Below the pieces are notes generated by a model that was given only the letters and a program-made list of their open reading frames with translations, was not told where the DNA came from and ran no database searches. From Abelmoschus esculentus (taxonomy: Eukaryota > Streptophyta > Magnoliopsida > Malvales > Malvaceae): 64,000 nucleotides of DNA. Position 1 is the first letter of the stretch, and every line of letters begins with the position of its first letter. Below, piece after piece: positions 1 through 11,797 of this stretch. The DNA lies in assembly GCA_035048815.1 (NCBI GenBank), contig JAUCBN010000034.1, forward strand, positions 15,734,737 through 15,798,736. Reading direction: 5' to 3'. Made by a program: the position numbers and the translations under genes.

Positions 1-276
1 CGAATATGTCACGTTTATTAGGATTGCCAACAAGTTATCTGATTTTTAAATTCTTAACCAAACCTTAGTCGACTAAGTACCTACCAACTAGACCTATGTT
101 TGATAAAAAAACAAACTAGACCTATGGAGTCCTATTGCACCAGCCGGATCTGTTGTGTATCTGGGTTTTCTTTTGTTTAAAAATGGCGGCCTGTGCTTGA
201 AAGAATAATAAAAAGTTCGGGTCTTTGACTCCTTGAAAGGGAGAGAAGATAGAGAAAGAGAAAAGAGATTACATGC

Positions 277-1533
277 CTCATCAAGCATGGATAAAAGTTT
301 GACCTTCCTCCTTTGATGTTCATTTCTATCAGCTGCTGATATAGGAAGGGGATCTTTTGTTGATGAAGAAGAACCGTCACCACCTCCTCCACCGCCGCCA
401 TTACTACCTGGATTAGAATTAGGGTTTGTGTTGTTTCCACCAAACTTGTTCCTCTTGAATTGGCATCTTCCAACACTACAGAATTCTTGTAGTAACTCTT
501 GAGCTGCTTTGGTATACTTTGAATTTCTCAACGCGTTGACCATTAACGAGGACCCAAACCCGACATGAACTTGCTGGTTTTCCCCCGCCCCACTTTGATG
601 ATGATGGTGATGATGACTGACCAAATTCTTGTACTGAAATTGAGTAGCAGCAGAATAGCTCGCTTCTTGACTATAGAGCAGTAACCCACCATTTCTCATC
701 CTCAATTCTTCAGCTTTGGCAGCCTCCAAGTGTTGCAAAGAAGACGATAAGGAAAGTGAAAGGCCACCTCCGAGTTGACTCGAGTTGTTGAGTTGGGAAG
801 CAGCGTTATCTCCTTCATGAGCAGTATTTGGAACCCAAACTGTACTTGTACCGAAAGCCGCCCCTCCGGAACCTGGTACATTAAACCCTTGAAGAGCAGT
901 AGATGGATTCGGAAGCAACATATGGAGACTATTAGAAGAAGTTGATGGAGGAGATGGCGATCTTGGCTGTGGATTCATCAAGAAAAGATTCATGGCAGCT
1001 GCGGAGTCGGCATTAAACGCCTGATGTTGTTGCTGAAGAGCTGCTAAAGTGTCACGGTTATCATGACTCTTCGATTCACCTACCAGTCCCAAACCCCCAA
1101 CAACACCTTGCCTATGGCTAAACCACTCGTTAGTATTACCCGGTGGCCTGATTGCTCGATAATTAGGCTGTATATGTTGGTCTAATAACTCGGCCGAGGC
1201 CGCCATACCGGAAGGAAAGTTAAACATTTCGGATAACATACCTTCGGCTTCATAAACAGGAAGAGAATTCGATGCTTCCTCTTCGATCCCTACTAATGGT
1301 AGAGCTGGCGGGTCAAAGCCTTGGACTCTTAGTTTCTCTCTCCGGATCTGCTGTGCTAAGTGTTGGTGTTGCTGCTGTTGGTGTTGGCTCATGGCTGATC
1401 TCTCGAAGCCATTCGAGAATCTGAAGATTCCAGCTGCTTGGTGGTAATCTTGGGACATAGAATTTGTAGAACGATTACTCCTGGAGTGCTGAGAAATAAT
1501 TGATGAGCCAACCGGTGATGTAGCTATCCCCAT
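277..1533 (-). CDS. BLH2: BEL1-like homeodomain protein (BLH2/BLH4 type), first coding exon, partial
   Basis: TALE-class BELL transcription factor; this subclass (SAWTOOTH1/2 in Arabidopsis) shapes leaf margins by repressing KNOX genes, with which BELL proteins dimerise. The exon codes for 419 residues. Seen: a BLH2/4-like N-terminus with MSQDYHQ and the FSNGFERSAM segment, a middle with LSLSLSSSLQ, a His run, the SKY box starting at residue 338 (SKYTKAAQELLQEFCSVG), then the start of the BELL domain (EHQRRKVKLLSMLDE). The reading frame continues past 277, but residues after LSMLDE no longer resemble BELL proteins, so the exon is placed to end at 277 after GAG. The next bases are GCATGT, a GC splice donor. 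The rest of BELL and the homeodomain lie left of the window. The start at 1533 matches family N-termini. Sure of the family; subclass likely. Confidence 0.93.
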
Positions 1534-1924
1534 ATCGGTATCTTCTCCATGATCCTGTATCTGTACTTTTCTTATTTAGCAACCCTCAAACTGTTCTTCA
1601 CTTCAACTTTTCTCTCTTCAATTATGGATCGGAAGCCCATAAACAGAAACAAATAAACACCCACCTTGACTTTAGTGTTATTCATCATAAACAATACCCA
1701 AATCATCAAACAAAAAGAAAGATGCAGGAAGTGAAAAGGAGAGAGATAGATCAAAGTGTAGCTATTATTAAGAGAAAGATATGAACTGTGCTTTGATGTT
1801 CATGTATAAATGAGAGTGTATATAATTATAATAGTAAGCAGACCTTGTTAGAACTAAAGCTCATCGACATCGTTTTCTCTTGCTGTGGTACTGAAAGCTT
1901 CTTCAATTCTATCCTCCTTTATTT

Positions 1925-1993
1925 TCTCTCTCTTTCTCTCTCTCTCTCTGTCGTCTCTTTCTCTCTCTCTCTCTCTCTCCTTTTCTTTCTCTT
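1925..1993. repeat. CT/GA microsatellite in BLH leader
   Basis: The plus strand is an interrupted CT run, so the BLH transcript leader is GA-rich. It sits just downstream of the minus-strand TATA box and about 400 bases before the start codon. Short open frames on both strands here are simple-repeat translations, not genes. Confidence 0.9.
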
Positions 1994-2016
1994 TGTTGCT
2001 CTTTGCAGTAGTGACT

Positions 2017-2030
2017 CTTTTATATATATA
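2017..2030 (-). promoter_or_regulatory. Putative TATA box of the BLH gene
   Basis: On the minus strand this reads TATATATATAAAAG. Transcription would start about 30 bases downstream, near 1990, at the edge of the GA-rich leader. Position and orientation fit the BELL gene; not tested. Confidence 0.55.
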
Positions 2031-3170
2031 TTTAATCTCCCTTTGTTGTAAAGAAGAGATGAAATATATAGACAAAGAAATGAGGCCGAAGGAAACTGAT
2101 AGTCTTTCTCAGTAAAACATGTAATGATAACCTTAGCTTTTAACTTGGAGGGGAGAGTTCATTAATTACAATAGTTTAATAGTTTGAAAAGTTTTTAATT
2201 TATTGTTTTATGTTTTTTATTTTATTTTAGTGTTTAATATTTTAATGTTATTTAAATAAATATTTTATTATTATTATTATTAATTTTTGTTGTTAATTTT
2301 TATTAATTGTTATATGTCATTTCTTAAAATTCTAAAAATATATTTTAAAAAATTAAAATTAATATATTTAAAAAAATAAAATTATCCTAAAATTTTAAAA
2401 TAATCCTCAATTCCCTAAACCTCGTAGAACACTCCACACATTGTTCATTATTTGTTATATCGTCGTTCGTTATGAATTATTTGAATGAATCATTCAACGA
2501 TTTCGATATTTTATATGATGTTGATCAATTTTTTATGACAAATAATAAGATAAATGATTGTGATGATCCAACAAAGAATATAATGGATGGTGATATGACA
2601 ATCAACAACGAAATTATTTAAATCGAGATTTTGGGTTTAGGTGTAAAGATTTAAATTTTAGGATATTTTATGAATTTTTGTAGTTATTTTTTATTTACTT
2701 TTAAATATAATTTTAGAATAATAAGAAATTGTGACGTAACAGTTAACGGTAAAAATTAGCAAACAGTATCGATGAGGTACCTATTTGAAAAATATTGGAA
2801 AGTGAAAGAATGGATATAGGTTGAATACCTTTCTGATTATTAAACCAATTATAATTAATGAAAATGTTTATGTATTAATTATAATAAATCATATGATATT
2901 CCACCTTTAAAAAAATTATTAATGATTAAAATTTTTATTATTTGAATTTATTTTTAAGACTTTGATCTGAAATTATAATTAAACATTTAATGATGTTAAA
3001 GGTTAATTGAATCTTTAAAATTTAAAAAATAAAAATTTAATTTAACTAATATTTTAATTAAAAATAACTAAAAATATTATTATAGTAAAATATAAGAGGA
3101 ACTTATTCCTTCCAAGCAAAAAGTGACTTCTTTCTGGCAATCCCTAAATCTTCTGTACTTATAAACATAT

Positions 3171-3335
3171 ACTCCTTTTAATTTTTTTCAACTTTAACTC
3201 ATAACTATTTAAAATTTATTATTAATAAAAAAATTAAAAATATATTTTATAAATCTTTTATAATTTTTTTAAATATATATCGTATAAAAGTTAATTATTT
3301 AAAATATTATAATTGATTTGTCAAATTAACAACGT
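3171..3335. mobile_element. Degenerate relative of the 6.5-kb Stowaway-like MITE
   Basis: The interior matches the MITE at 6509-6766 in the same order: a CAACTTTAACTCATAACTAT-like segment, then ATTTAAAA(T/C)TTATTAT, then AATATATTTTA, then TTAATTATTTAAAATATT. The outer terminal repeats are gone or unrecognisable. It looks like an old copy of the same family. Confidence 0.5.
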
Positions 3336-5639
3336 ATTGATAAAATATATTATTTAATTCTAATTATATAAAATTGACAACATTTTACATTTTTCTCTGT
3401 CAACATTTCGTTATTTTCTATCCTCAAATCCCATATTTTTTAATATTTGATTCTAGCTTTATCCCCGACTTCGAGTTTATTTTTGTTTGTTAATTAGAAC
3501 ATTTATATGGCTAATTTTGTAATTGAAATACCAGATGGGTTTTAAATTAATACTGCCCCGGTGGTTTCACATGGTTGAATCCATTAACTACAGTTAGGTG
3601 TCTGAAATAGTGTTAGCAGTTAGCCAGGTACTGTTTCTGTACCACTACTTAGTATTAAGAATGGCGATTATCTACCTTGTACAACACTATAAGAAAAGTG
3701 AGGTAATGTCTTTCAACTGGACAGAAACTAATTACGTACACTGCATTCATTTCCATGCAAAGTGCTGCGGAAAATATAAAAGAATCAAAGCTGTATACGT
3801 AACTTGAACATTCATGATTATTTCTTTCGCTGCCATTGATTCATCATTTGTTGAAATGCCACAACGTGCTGAGAGACGCATCATTGTCGTCGAGAAGACA
3901 TGGCTTCTGCAAGAAACAGACAAACGCAACATGGTGAACACAGTCAAAGGAAACACATGATGTTTTCTGCAGATATATGTATGTATGTATGTTGGCATGC
4001 AGTCACATGTTTGCATTACTGTTGATGATGAATTCTGAAAGAAACACTTGTGAGTTTTCTTGAGAAGGTGATGCTTGAAGATCCGGTACATTACAAGGCA
4101 CAGCAGTTGTATGTTCTTTTCAGTCAATAATCAAATTTCTTGTGTTTCTGTTACCTGTCACTTGGCATATACGATGATACCAGCTACTATAATACATCCA
4201 TGTCTGAAACTTAATTGAATTCCACTAAATCTTGTCAATTTTACGGTCTGGTTTGTAAGTAGTGTTCGATTTCAGTGTTGAAATCCATGTTGTAACAATA
4301 TTGTTTGCATATTTCGACTAAAAAAACCCTAAACTTTTAACACAAAACTATCGAGTAGATGTTTTTACATAAATTTAAATATGTTCGAATATAATTATCT
4401 CTTATTTAAATATTTATAAGTAATTTAAATGTGGATACAAAATCCAATCATAGGTTTATTTAATATCATTTATTCATAAAAGTAGTGCAAGTGATGCAAG
4501 AGCTTTGCTTGTAGAATTTTCCTATTGTATAATCATATCCCGTTGCTTGTAAATTTGTACAACAATGAACCACGCGACAACAATTTGTACAATATAATAT
4601 TTTATTTCGTAATTTAAATTAAGTTTTACTGTCAACAACATAAAACTTAAAAATATGAATTTTTAAAAATAAAACAAACATTTTATTTTTTTATATATCT
4701 CTCAAATCATATTTTTTTCTCACCGCCCAACATTCTCATACATCGATTGTTAATTGTTTACCCCACAAGCATCAAGTATCTCATCATTCAACATCTTTGC
4801 TCTGTAGTCGTCGGCTAGAATCTCAATCGACCTCTTTTTCTTTTCTTTTTGAATGTTCATTGATAGAGCAATCGACAATTTATTTACTAGTTTTTAACGA
4901 TAAAATAATAAGATTTTTAATCGTAGGGTTTAACAAAAACCGTACTTACCAGTAATGATTGAATTGATAGTGAGGGGAGAAGAATTTAAGTATTTAGTGT
5001 TTAGTTTTGAAGATTTTAGAAAAAAAAATACAAATTAAAGAAAAATATCATAGTTAATTAAATAAAGACTATGAATGTCTCATACTAATATATTTGTTTA
5101 AGATATACCATTTGTTTTCTATTTAAGCAGCACTCAAAACCTATACTCTTTTGTTTCTTCTTTTTTTAAAGTCACTTTTTGTTTAATTGACCAAAGTAGT
5201 AGGTACAACTGAGAGAGGAAACGAGGAGAAATTATTCTATCTATCGATTTCATTACGTTATACATTATTTTTATCCAATAAAAATTAATCAATTAATTTT
5301 GGAAAATATGAAGATCTATTCTTAAAAATTTGATATAAAAAATATAAAATTAATTGACAGATTTTTATTGAATAGGAATTATGAATGACGTGATAAAATT
5401 AATTCATAAAATAATTTATCGAAAATGAGATAAATTTATGTGGAAATTAAAAGAAAATTCACCAAAGTGATTGAGTGTTCGGTTTATGGGATGCCACTGC
5501 CTTATTGGGCATGTCAACAGACATGAAAACGACACAAAATTATTGAAAACACAACACTTTGGAGGAAATAAAAATAAAGGAAAATGGAAGCTATCTCTAT
5601 CCCGAAGGACTGTATTATGTCTTACAGGTGGTCCTAAAT

Positions 5640-5780
5640 TCCCCATATGGTGGCCCACATGGCACGGCCGGCAAAGGGTGGCCGAGGCCACGTGGGAACG
5701 GTGGTCCAGGCAAATATCAATGCGTATCGAAACAACACGTGTAAGATGAAGAGTGGTGACAGGCTGTTTATAGAGAGGAA
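5640..5780. promoter_or_regulatory. Promoter-like island with two G-boxes
   Basis: A locally GC-rich patch with CACGTG cores at 5689-5694 and 5736-5741 (the first in the ABRE-like context CCACGTGGG) and a TTTATAGAGAG motif near 5768. No matching first exon follows; the next recognisable coding sequence is the decayed DA1-like relic about 1 kb on. It may be the orphan promoter of that gene. The overlapping short open frames on both strands show no family signature. Confidence 0.4.
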
Positions 5781-6508
5781 GGAATGGAAGAAAAAATTAG
5801 ACCAATTCTACCTATTTATGATTCATCTATCTCAATTTTTTTAAAATAATTTTTCATTTGTATATATAAATAAAAAATAATGATTATTTTAAATTTAAAA
5901 TAAAATGAACGAATTTTATTAATTAAAATTATTTAAAAATTAAAATAAATTATCTCTTATAAAACGACTAAAATTATTTTATTTTTTATAGGTTTGTTGT
6001 CTACTACTGACGATCAATTAGAATTTTACAACTAAAAATAATGGAACAATTATATTACTATTACTATTAGCCAGTAAACTTTTTAAATTTATATACCAAA
6101 AAACACATACATTTATAATGAATATTTTAATAAACAATCCATTTTAATCTTTCATCGTATATTTTACTAAATAACCGACTTTAGTCTCTTATTGTATATC
6201 CTTGATGAATATTTAAATAAACAATTAAATACAAAAAATCAAATTCACTTCCCTCAACCTTAAACATATGAATTAAGTATCCTGTAAATGTCTTCATTTC
6301 AGTTTCCTTCTGGTTTTATTATTTTTTGTCCAAAATTAAATTATACATTTGGGTTGGAAACGTTCCTATTTAAACTCACCCACAGGCCTCAACAGGCCAC
6401 ATCCAATCTTAACCCAACAATTTAGATCAGGGCCCTGCCTTGCTCAAAACCCCATTACTTGGACATATTATATATATATTTAAATCAGTTATAATGATTA
6501 TAATAGTA

Positions 6509-6766
6509 CTCTCTCTGTCCTAAAAATAGTGTCCCTTATTGACTTTTTTGGGGTCAAACTTTTTAAACTTTGACTAATAATTATTTAAAACTTATTATCG
6601 ATAAAAATATGAAAAAATATATTTTAGAAACCTCTAATAGAGTAGATTTCAAATATATATTTTATAAAATCTAATTATTTAAAATATTTAATATAATTAT
6701 AGTCAAAGTTTAAAAGTTTGACTTTTAAAAAGTCAATAAGGGACATTATTTATGGGACGGAGAGAG
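6509..6766. mobile_element. Stowaway-like MITE, 258 bp
   Basis: Terminal inverted repeats are long: the left begins CTCTCTCTGTCCTAAAAATA and the right ends TATGGGACGGAGAGAG. The left GTGTCCCTTATTGACTTTTT mirrors the right AAAAGTCAATAAGGGACA, and GTCAAACTTTTTAAACTTTG mirrors the inner right arm. A TA dinucleotide flanks both ends (6507-6508 and 6767-6768), the target duplication expected of Tc1/mariner-derived Stowaway elements. No coding capacity. It ends about 80 bases before the first recognisable exon of the DA1-like pseudogene. Confidence 0.92.
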
Positions 6767-6842
6767 TATCTGTTTTAGTCATTCATTTGGGAGTGGTAAT
6801 GTGGACAATCCTATCATTCTTTAGCCCACTAATGTCTTCCAT

Positions 6843-7878
6843 ATGAAAGTGGAACAGGTTCCTCTACTTCTTGTCGAGAGTCAAGCTCTAAATGAGGCCA
6901 TGGTGGGAGAAAAAGAATGTAAGGCCTAAGCATTGGAAGTTTTATCTATAAGAGGAAATCACCTTACTCTTGTTTAACATAACATCTTAATTTTGGTCAG
7001 GGCCATCATCACTTACCAGAAACTAGAGGACTCTGCTTGTCTGAAGAACAGACAGTTATCACTGTACGAATTTCCTCTTGTATTGTTCTTAACTCCTGTA
7101 GTTCAGTTTTATCGAGACACCTTCTTGTTTAACTAGATTTGCATGTTTATTTGATTCAAATTACCAGGTTTTGAGGAGGCCAAGGATTGGGGCAGGCTAT
7201 CGGTTTATTGACATGATGACTGAGCCCTACAGGCTAATTCGTCGATGTGAAGTTACAGCTATTCTTATTCTGTATGGTCTTCCTAGGTATTATTTCATGT
7301 TTCGTTTCAGACTTTCAGTTTTGTATTTCTGTTACATTTACCTTTGGTATAGTTGGCCGAAAAACCGAAACTCTTTTATTATGTACAGGCTGCTGACAGG
7401 ATCTATCCTGGCTCATGAGATGATGCATGCTTGGCTAGTTGGCTTAGGCTTAAAGGTGCTTATCTGTTCTACGAGTCTATGATCATTGCTTGCAATTCTT
7501 TTAATATTATGGTATGAACTATTAACCGAGCTCGAATTGACAGGTTATTCGAATCTGAGTCCAGAAATTGAAGGAATATGTCAGGTTTTGGCACATATGT
7601 GGTTGGACTCTGAGATCTACGCTGCCTCAGGAAGTGATGCAACTTCATCCTCATCATCTTCATCTTCACCACCATCATCGTCATCTTCCACATCATCAAA
7701 GAAAGGCAAGCGCTCTGATATTGAGAAGAAAATTGGTTGCTTTTTTAAGCACCAGATTGAATCAGATTCATCCGCGGCTTATGGATAGGGATTCAGGGTA
7801 GGTAATCAAGCAGTGAACAAGTACGGTCTTAAAAGAACCCTCGATCATATTCGGATGACAGGAAGCTACCCTTTCTGA
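6843..7878 (+). pseudogene. DAR1: Truncated DA1/DAR1-like peptidase pseudogene
   Basis: DA1-family proteins are ubiquitin-activated zinc peptidases that limit organ growth; they carry UIM repeats, a LIM domain and a C-terminal peptidase. Only the peptidase end is here. Exon-like blocks: 6843-6918 (MKVEQVPLLLVESQALNEAM), 7001-7063 (LPETRGLCLSEEQTVIT), 7168-7286 ([20 protein letters not shown]), 7389-7455 with the zinc motif HEMMHAWL, and 7544-7878 (ICQVLAHMWLDSEIYA, then KKGKRSDIEKKIG and FFKHQIESDSS). Lesions: UIM and LIM exons absent; an extra A in the A-run near 6910; extra bases after HEMMHAWL that throw the next exon out of frame; TAG in place of Asp at 7786-7788, although homology runs on through NQAVNKYGLKRTLDHIRMTG to the normal end. 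Introns are kept, so it is a decayed gene, not a retrocopy. Confidence 0.9.
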
Positions 7879-9230
7879 TTCACAATAACAGGTTTTTCAT
7901 TTTTACACTATTCAAGAACCGATTCCCGTCTATTAATACAGAATTAATACATGATAGAACTGAATAAGCAAATGAAATTGTTCATTTGCGTTATTACACT
8001 GTACTAGAATACTATTAAACCATAAGAAATAGACAAATACACATGCAATATTACCACCCCACGCGTCTTTTATTTATTTTTCTTTTCCTGAACAGCAGTT
8101 CTATTTTATAGGCTTTTCCTGCTATTTCTTAGCAGCTCTGAAGAATGGGTAAAGTCCCAAATTAAATATTTTGTACAATTAAACCAATAATTAAATTGAG
8201 TTATTTCATATTTGGATATTTAACTTCATATCATACACTGTCAAATTAAATTTATTCAGTCAACCCTACTCCAAATCAACACAGAAATGTTCCTTTTATC
8301 AGACCTCAAGCCTGAGAAACACCGTCTTGTTTTAATGAACCTGGATGGTTTTCATGGCCATATTCAAGTGCGTGAACGAAATCAATCAACGTTCGTCTTA
8401 TCAAATTTGTAGCATTGAACGTAGCCTGAATAATGGGTCTGGTTCATGTGTGGGGCAATGCCTGCGGAGAATAGGGATTGTTACTGCTGGACAAAAGTAT
8501 AAAAAATAGCTTGAACATCGTCGATATTATGAACAGTGGATATCATAATTATGAATTAAGCTTAAACGAATAAGATTATGTTTATAATTTTATTATTATT
8601 TTCTTAATTTTATAATTTTAATTACGAGGTGTAAATAAAATTTTTAAATATTTATTTTATTAAAAATAAAAATTTAAAAACTTATTTAAAAAAAAAATTA
8701 AACCCTTATAATAAAAAAACATAATTTAACTATATATATTAACTTCCAATGACATAAAGATGTCATCATATTCTGACATTCATCTTTTACTGTGGACCGT
8801 CACCTGACCTGAGTTTTTTTTTCGTGCAACCAATCATCGATCACTCACAGGAATATGCCTTGAAAAGATTCATGAAGCTTGTGATTTCTTCACTGGGTAA
8901 AACTTGCAAAGCATCTCAAGAAGAATATGCGTACGAGAAACACAAAGGAAAAAGAATTGAATAATCTGATGTTCTTAATTGATTGAAATGTTGTGAAAAA
9001 AATAAAATAAAGCCAGGATTTTGTTTCCATTTTCACATAATTATTAGATACCAAGGCCAGATTTTTAAAATTAATTTAATAAAAATAATGTAGTGAGAAA
9101 GAAAAACTTAATTAGTTTCTTACAAAACTTAAAGGGCTTCTTCAAACATGCTTAAATCTTTATTTTACGTAATTTTTGGTGTTTGTATTTAATAATAATT
9201 TATGGTACTTTTGGATCCTTGTTTTGGTGT
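7879..9230. other. Intergenic, no gene seen
   Basis: AT-rich spacer between the DA1-like relic and the PQ-loop gene. A short moderately GC segment near 8280-8500 and another near 8760-8960 show no coding signature. Promoter sequence of the PQ-loop gene presumably occupies the last few hundred bases. Confidence 0.6.
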
Positions 9231-9240
9231 TTATATAAAG
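9231..9240 (+). promoter_or_regulatory. TATA box of the PQ-loop gene
   Basis: TTATATAAAG lies about 100 bases before the chosen start codon, giving an expected transcript start near 9262-9270 and a short leader containing a GA-rich run. Confidence 0.65.
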
Positions 9241-9334
9241 GCTCTTCTTTTCATAAAACCGATCATCTTACTTGTTCTTCTTGCACTCGTTTTTGTTTGT
9301 TCGAGAGAAAGAAAGAGAGAGCTGGCCGCTGGGT

Positions 9335-11797
9335 ATGTCTCAGTCACAAGCTTATTGTGTCAAGGAAAACAAGCCATGCAATGTCTGGGTTGAGAGATAT
9401 TTCAAGGACTGTCTTTGCAATCTAAAGGATGATTTCTCTTTCGGTTTCGGGTTAATTAGTCTTGTTTGCTGGGGAGTTGCAGAGATCCCTCAAATCATCA
9501 CCAACTTCAAAACCAAGTCCAGCCATGGAGTTTCCCTTCTTTTTCTACTCACATGGGTTGCTGGGTTCGATTCCCTGTGGCTTTCTCCTACTCTCATTCT
9601 CATTTCTTGCTTTTTTTTATGCTTATTTTGATCATTGTTTATCTTTGTTTGCTGTTGCAGTGATGTGTTCAACCTTGTAGGATGCCTTCTTGAACCTGCA
9701 ACGGTGAGCTCTTTTCTTTATCAGCCTTTGGTGGTGGTCCAAGAACCTGAACCAGATGAAACTGTTGGCCGACTCTAGTTTTAGCTACCCTTTTGTTGTT
9801 ATGCTGTCTTTCAATTTATTCTAGTTTAACCTTATTGATCTTTTTCATTCTTGATATTCGTGGATGCAGTTGCCGACTCAGTTCTACACAGCTCTGGTAT
9901 ACCAGTCACAGTCCGACACCTTCTGCCTATGTTTACACGTTTCATTTCTTTAATGAACCCTTCTTCTATCTATAATTGCACTCGGCAACACTATTTGAAT
10001 CAAAGTAAAATAACCCCAACTCATGTCAACATCATGCTGCATACTTGCATTGATACTTTCAAATCTAGCTAGGCCCAATTCATTTACGAATAGTAACATC
10101 GTATGATACTGGTTCATGGCCTGGTTTTGATTTTCAGCTCTATACAGCCAGCACTGTGGTGCTAGTACTACAGAGTGTGTACTATGATTATATCTACAGC
10201 TGGTGGAAATGTAGAATGATCAAAACTAATATTATGGTAAAACACCTTCCTTATGTTCAATGTTCTGGCCTTTAATGCTGTTTTATTGCAGATGTTAGAA
10301 ATTGTGTTTCTGAGAGACATGGTTTCATGAATATGTTTGTCTGTAATGTTAGGTTGAAGATGAGAAAACACCATTGAAGCCTGCTGGGAAGCTTGGTTCA
10401 GGCATTCCCATTCCTAAGGCATCTTCAAAACCCGGTCCTCGTAGGGAGTATTACGTCATGTACACAAAAATAACTTCGAAATACACTTTTTGTTGTATTG
10501 AATTCAGAAAACAAATTCCCCTGGGAACTTAGTTACAGTATATTACATTATTTTCAGGTCAGCTAGATCTTTGGCTGCCAGTGGTACTCCGCCTTTTCGA
10601 ACATATATGAGGGTAGCTAAAAGTGGTCCATCAGCTACGGAACTTGACAGTGATTCATCACCAGAAGATGAATCAGCCCAAGTTTCATCCAAAAAGTCCG
10701 GCACTCAACCGAGGCCAATCCTAAGATCTGTGAGTCTTGAACCTGCATTGATGTAAGGCTTTTTTTTTAAGTAAATTGATAGCAGAATTGGTTCATTTTC
10801 CAGGCTGCAAGTTATGGTGCATTCTTGGCTGCCTCAATCAACTTCCCCTCAGGAAGTAAGGCATGGATGGAAGCGGGAACTAACTTTACCAGTCGAAGAC
10901 TATTACAAGTATCATTCCTGGTTAAATCTAACTCGAATTCGACAAAAATTGACCCATGTAACTACATATTGTTTAAATCACTGGCTGCTGTTGTAGGAAC
11001 ACGGTGTGGAGCATAGTGGCTTGGGACAGTGGCTGGGATGGCTAATGGCTGCCATATACATGGGCGGTCGAATCCCTCAGATATGGCTAAATGTAAGCAT
11101 TGAGCTAAACTAAGAAACCTTGGATTTCTTTCTCATTATAATTGTTTTGGTTTCTTAACAAATAATTTGCTTTTCTTGATCAGATCAAAAGAGGCAGTGT
11201 GGAGGTAATGCTCTTAACCAAATATATGTATGCATTAGAATATGTAGATTGAATTTGACTAAACGTGTGGAAATCATATAGGGTTTGAATCCTCTCATGT
11301 TCATCTTTGCACTCACAGCCAATGTTGCCTATGTGGCAAGGTTAGCTCTCTCTCAGACTTGTCTATCTGTTTCACTCACTGTTTGAAAGAGGTCTCACAG
11401 TTTTGACATCAAGTCCAATTTTTCAAACATTGATTCTACATTTTTACCTACTCTGTTCTATTATCATGTCAATCTTCCCTTACAATGTTTTCACAGCATT
11501 CTAGTCAGAACCAGTGAATGGGAAAACATTAAGCCTAACATGCCATGGTTGTTGGATGCTGCAGTTTGTGTGACCCTCGACTTATTTGTATCCTTTTATG
11601 TTGATTTTCTTACAACAATTTGAAGAATTTATTATTACAGTTTCTGCTCACAGAAACACTAAACCAGTAAACCTTAACATTGTTTATAACAGATAATATC
11701 ACAGTATGTATATTATAAATATTTTAGACAGATAGTTAACAGTGATGGAGAAGAATATGGAGATTATTACATGGAGGGAAGTAAAGAAGCAAAGTAG
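9335..11797 (+). CDS. PQ-loop repeat protein, probable vacuolar basic amino-acid transporter (YPQ/PQLC2-like)
   Basis: Seven-helix PQ-loop protein of the lysosomal/vacuolar cationic amino-acid transporter family. Twelve coding exons join in frame to 384 residues: 9335-9564, 9661-9703, 9870-9896, 10138-10236, 10353-10459, 10558-10729, 10804-10908, 10997-11092, 11184-11204, 11282-11340, 11497-11587, 11693-11797. The two PQ motifs are at residues 52-53 (GVAEIPQIITNFKTKSSHG) and 288-289 (GGRIPQIWLNIKRGSVEGLN). They are separated by a hydrophilic loop with an acidic Ser-rich stretch (DSDSSPEDES). Exons 3 (27 bases) and 9 (21 bases) are microexons. The start is chosen because it follows the TATA box and gives the family N-terminus. 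Substrate is inferred from family. Arabidopsis counterpart by memory: At4g36850. Confidence 0.93.

Larger units (their letters stand above)
2040..6506. other. AT-rich intergenic stretch, no gene seen
   Basis: Mostly very AT-rich. A less AT-rich island at about 3550-4190 contains a TATG microsatellite near 3977-3991 and a 126-codon minus-strand frame with no recognisable domain and biased low-complexity codons; I do not call it a gene. Further AT-rich repeats follow. A degenerate MITE copy and a promoter-like island inside this stretch are listed separately. Confidence 0.6.

Noticed and set aside
1854..2115. Overlapping short open frames on both strands rich in Leu/Ser and Glu/Arg
   Set aside because: They are translations of the CT/GA microsatellite and its flanks, with no family signature.
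3747..4127. 126-codon minus-strand frame
   Set aside because: No recognisable domain, irregular composition, no splice partner; kept only as a note in the intergenic entry.
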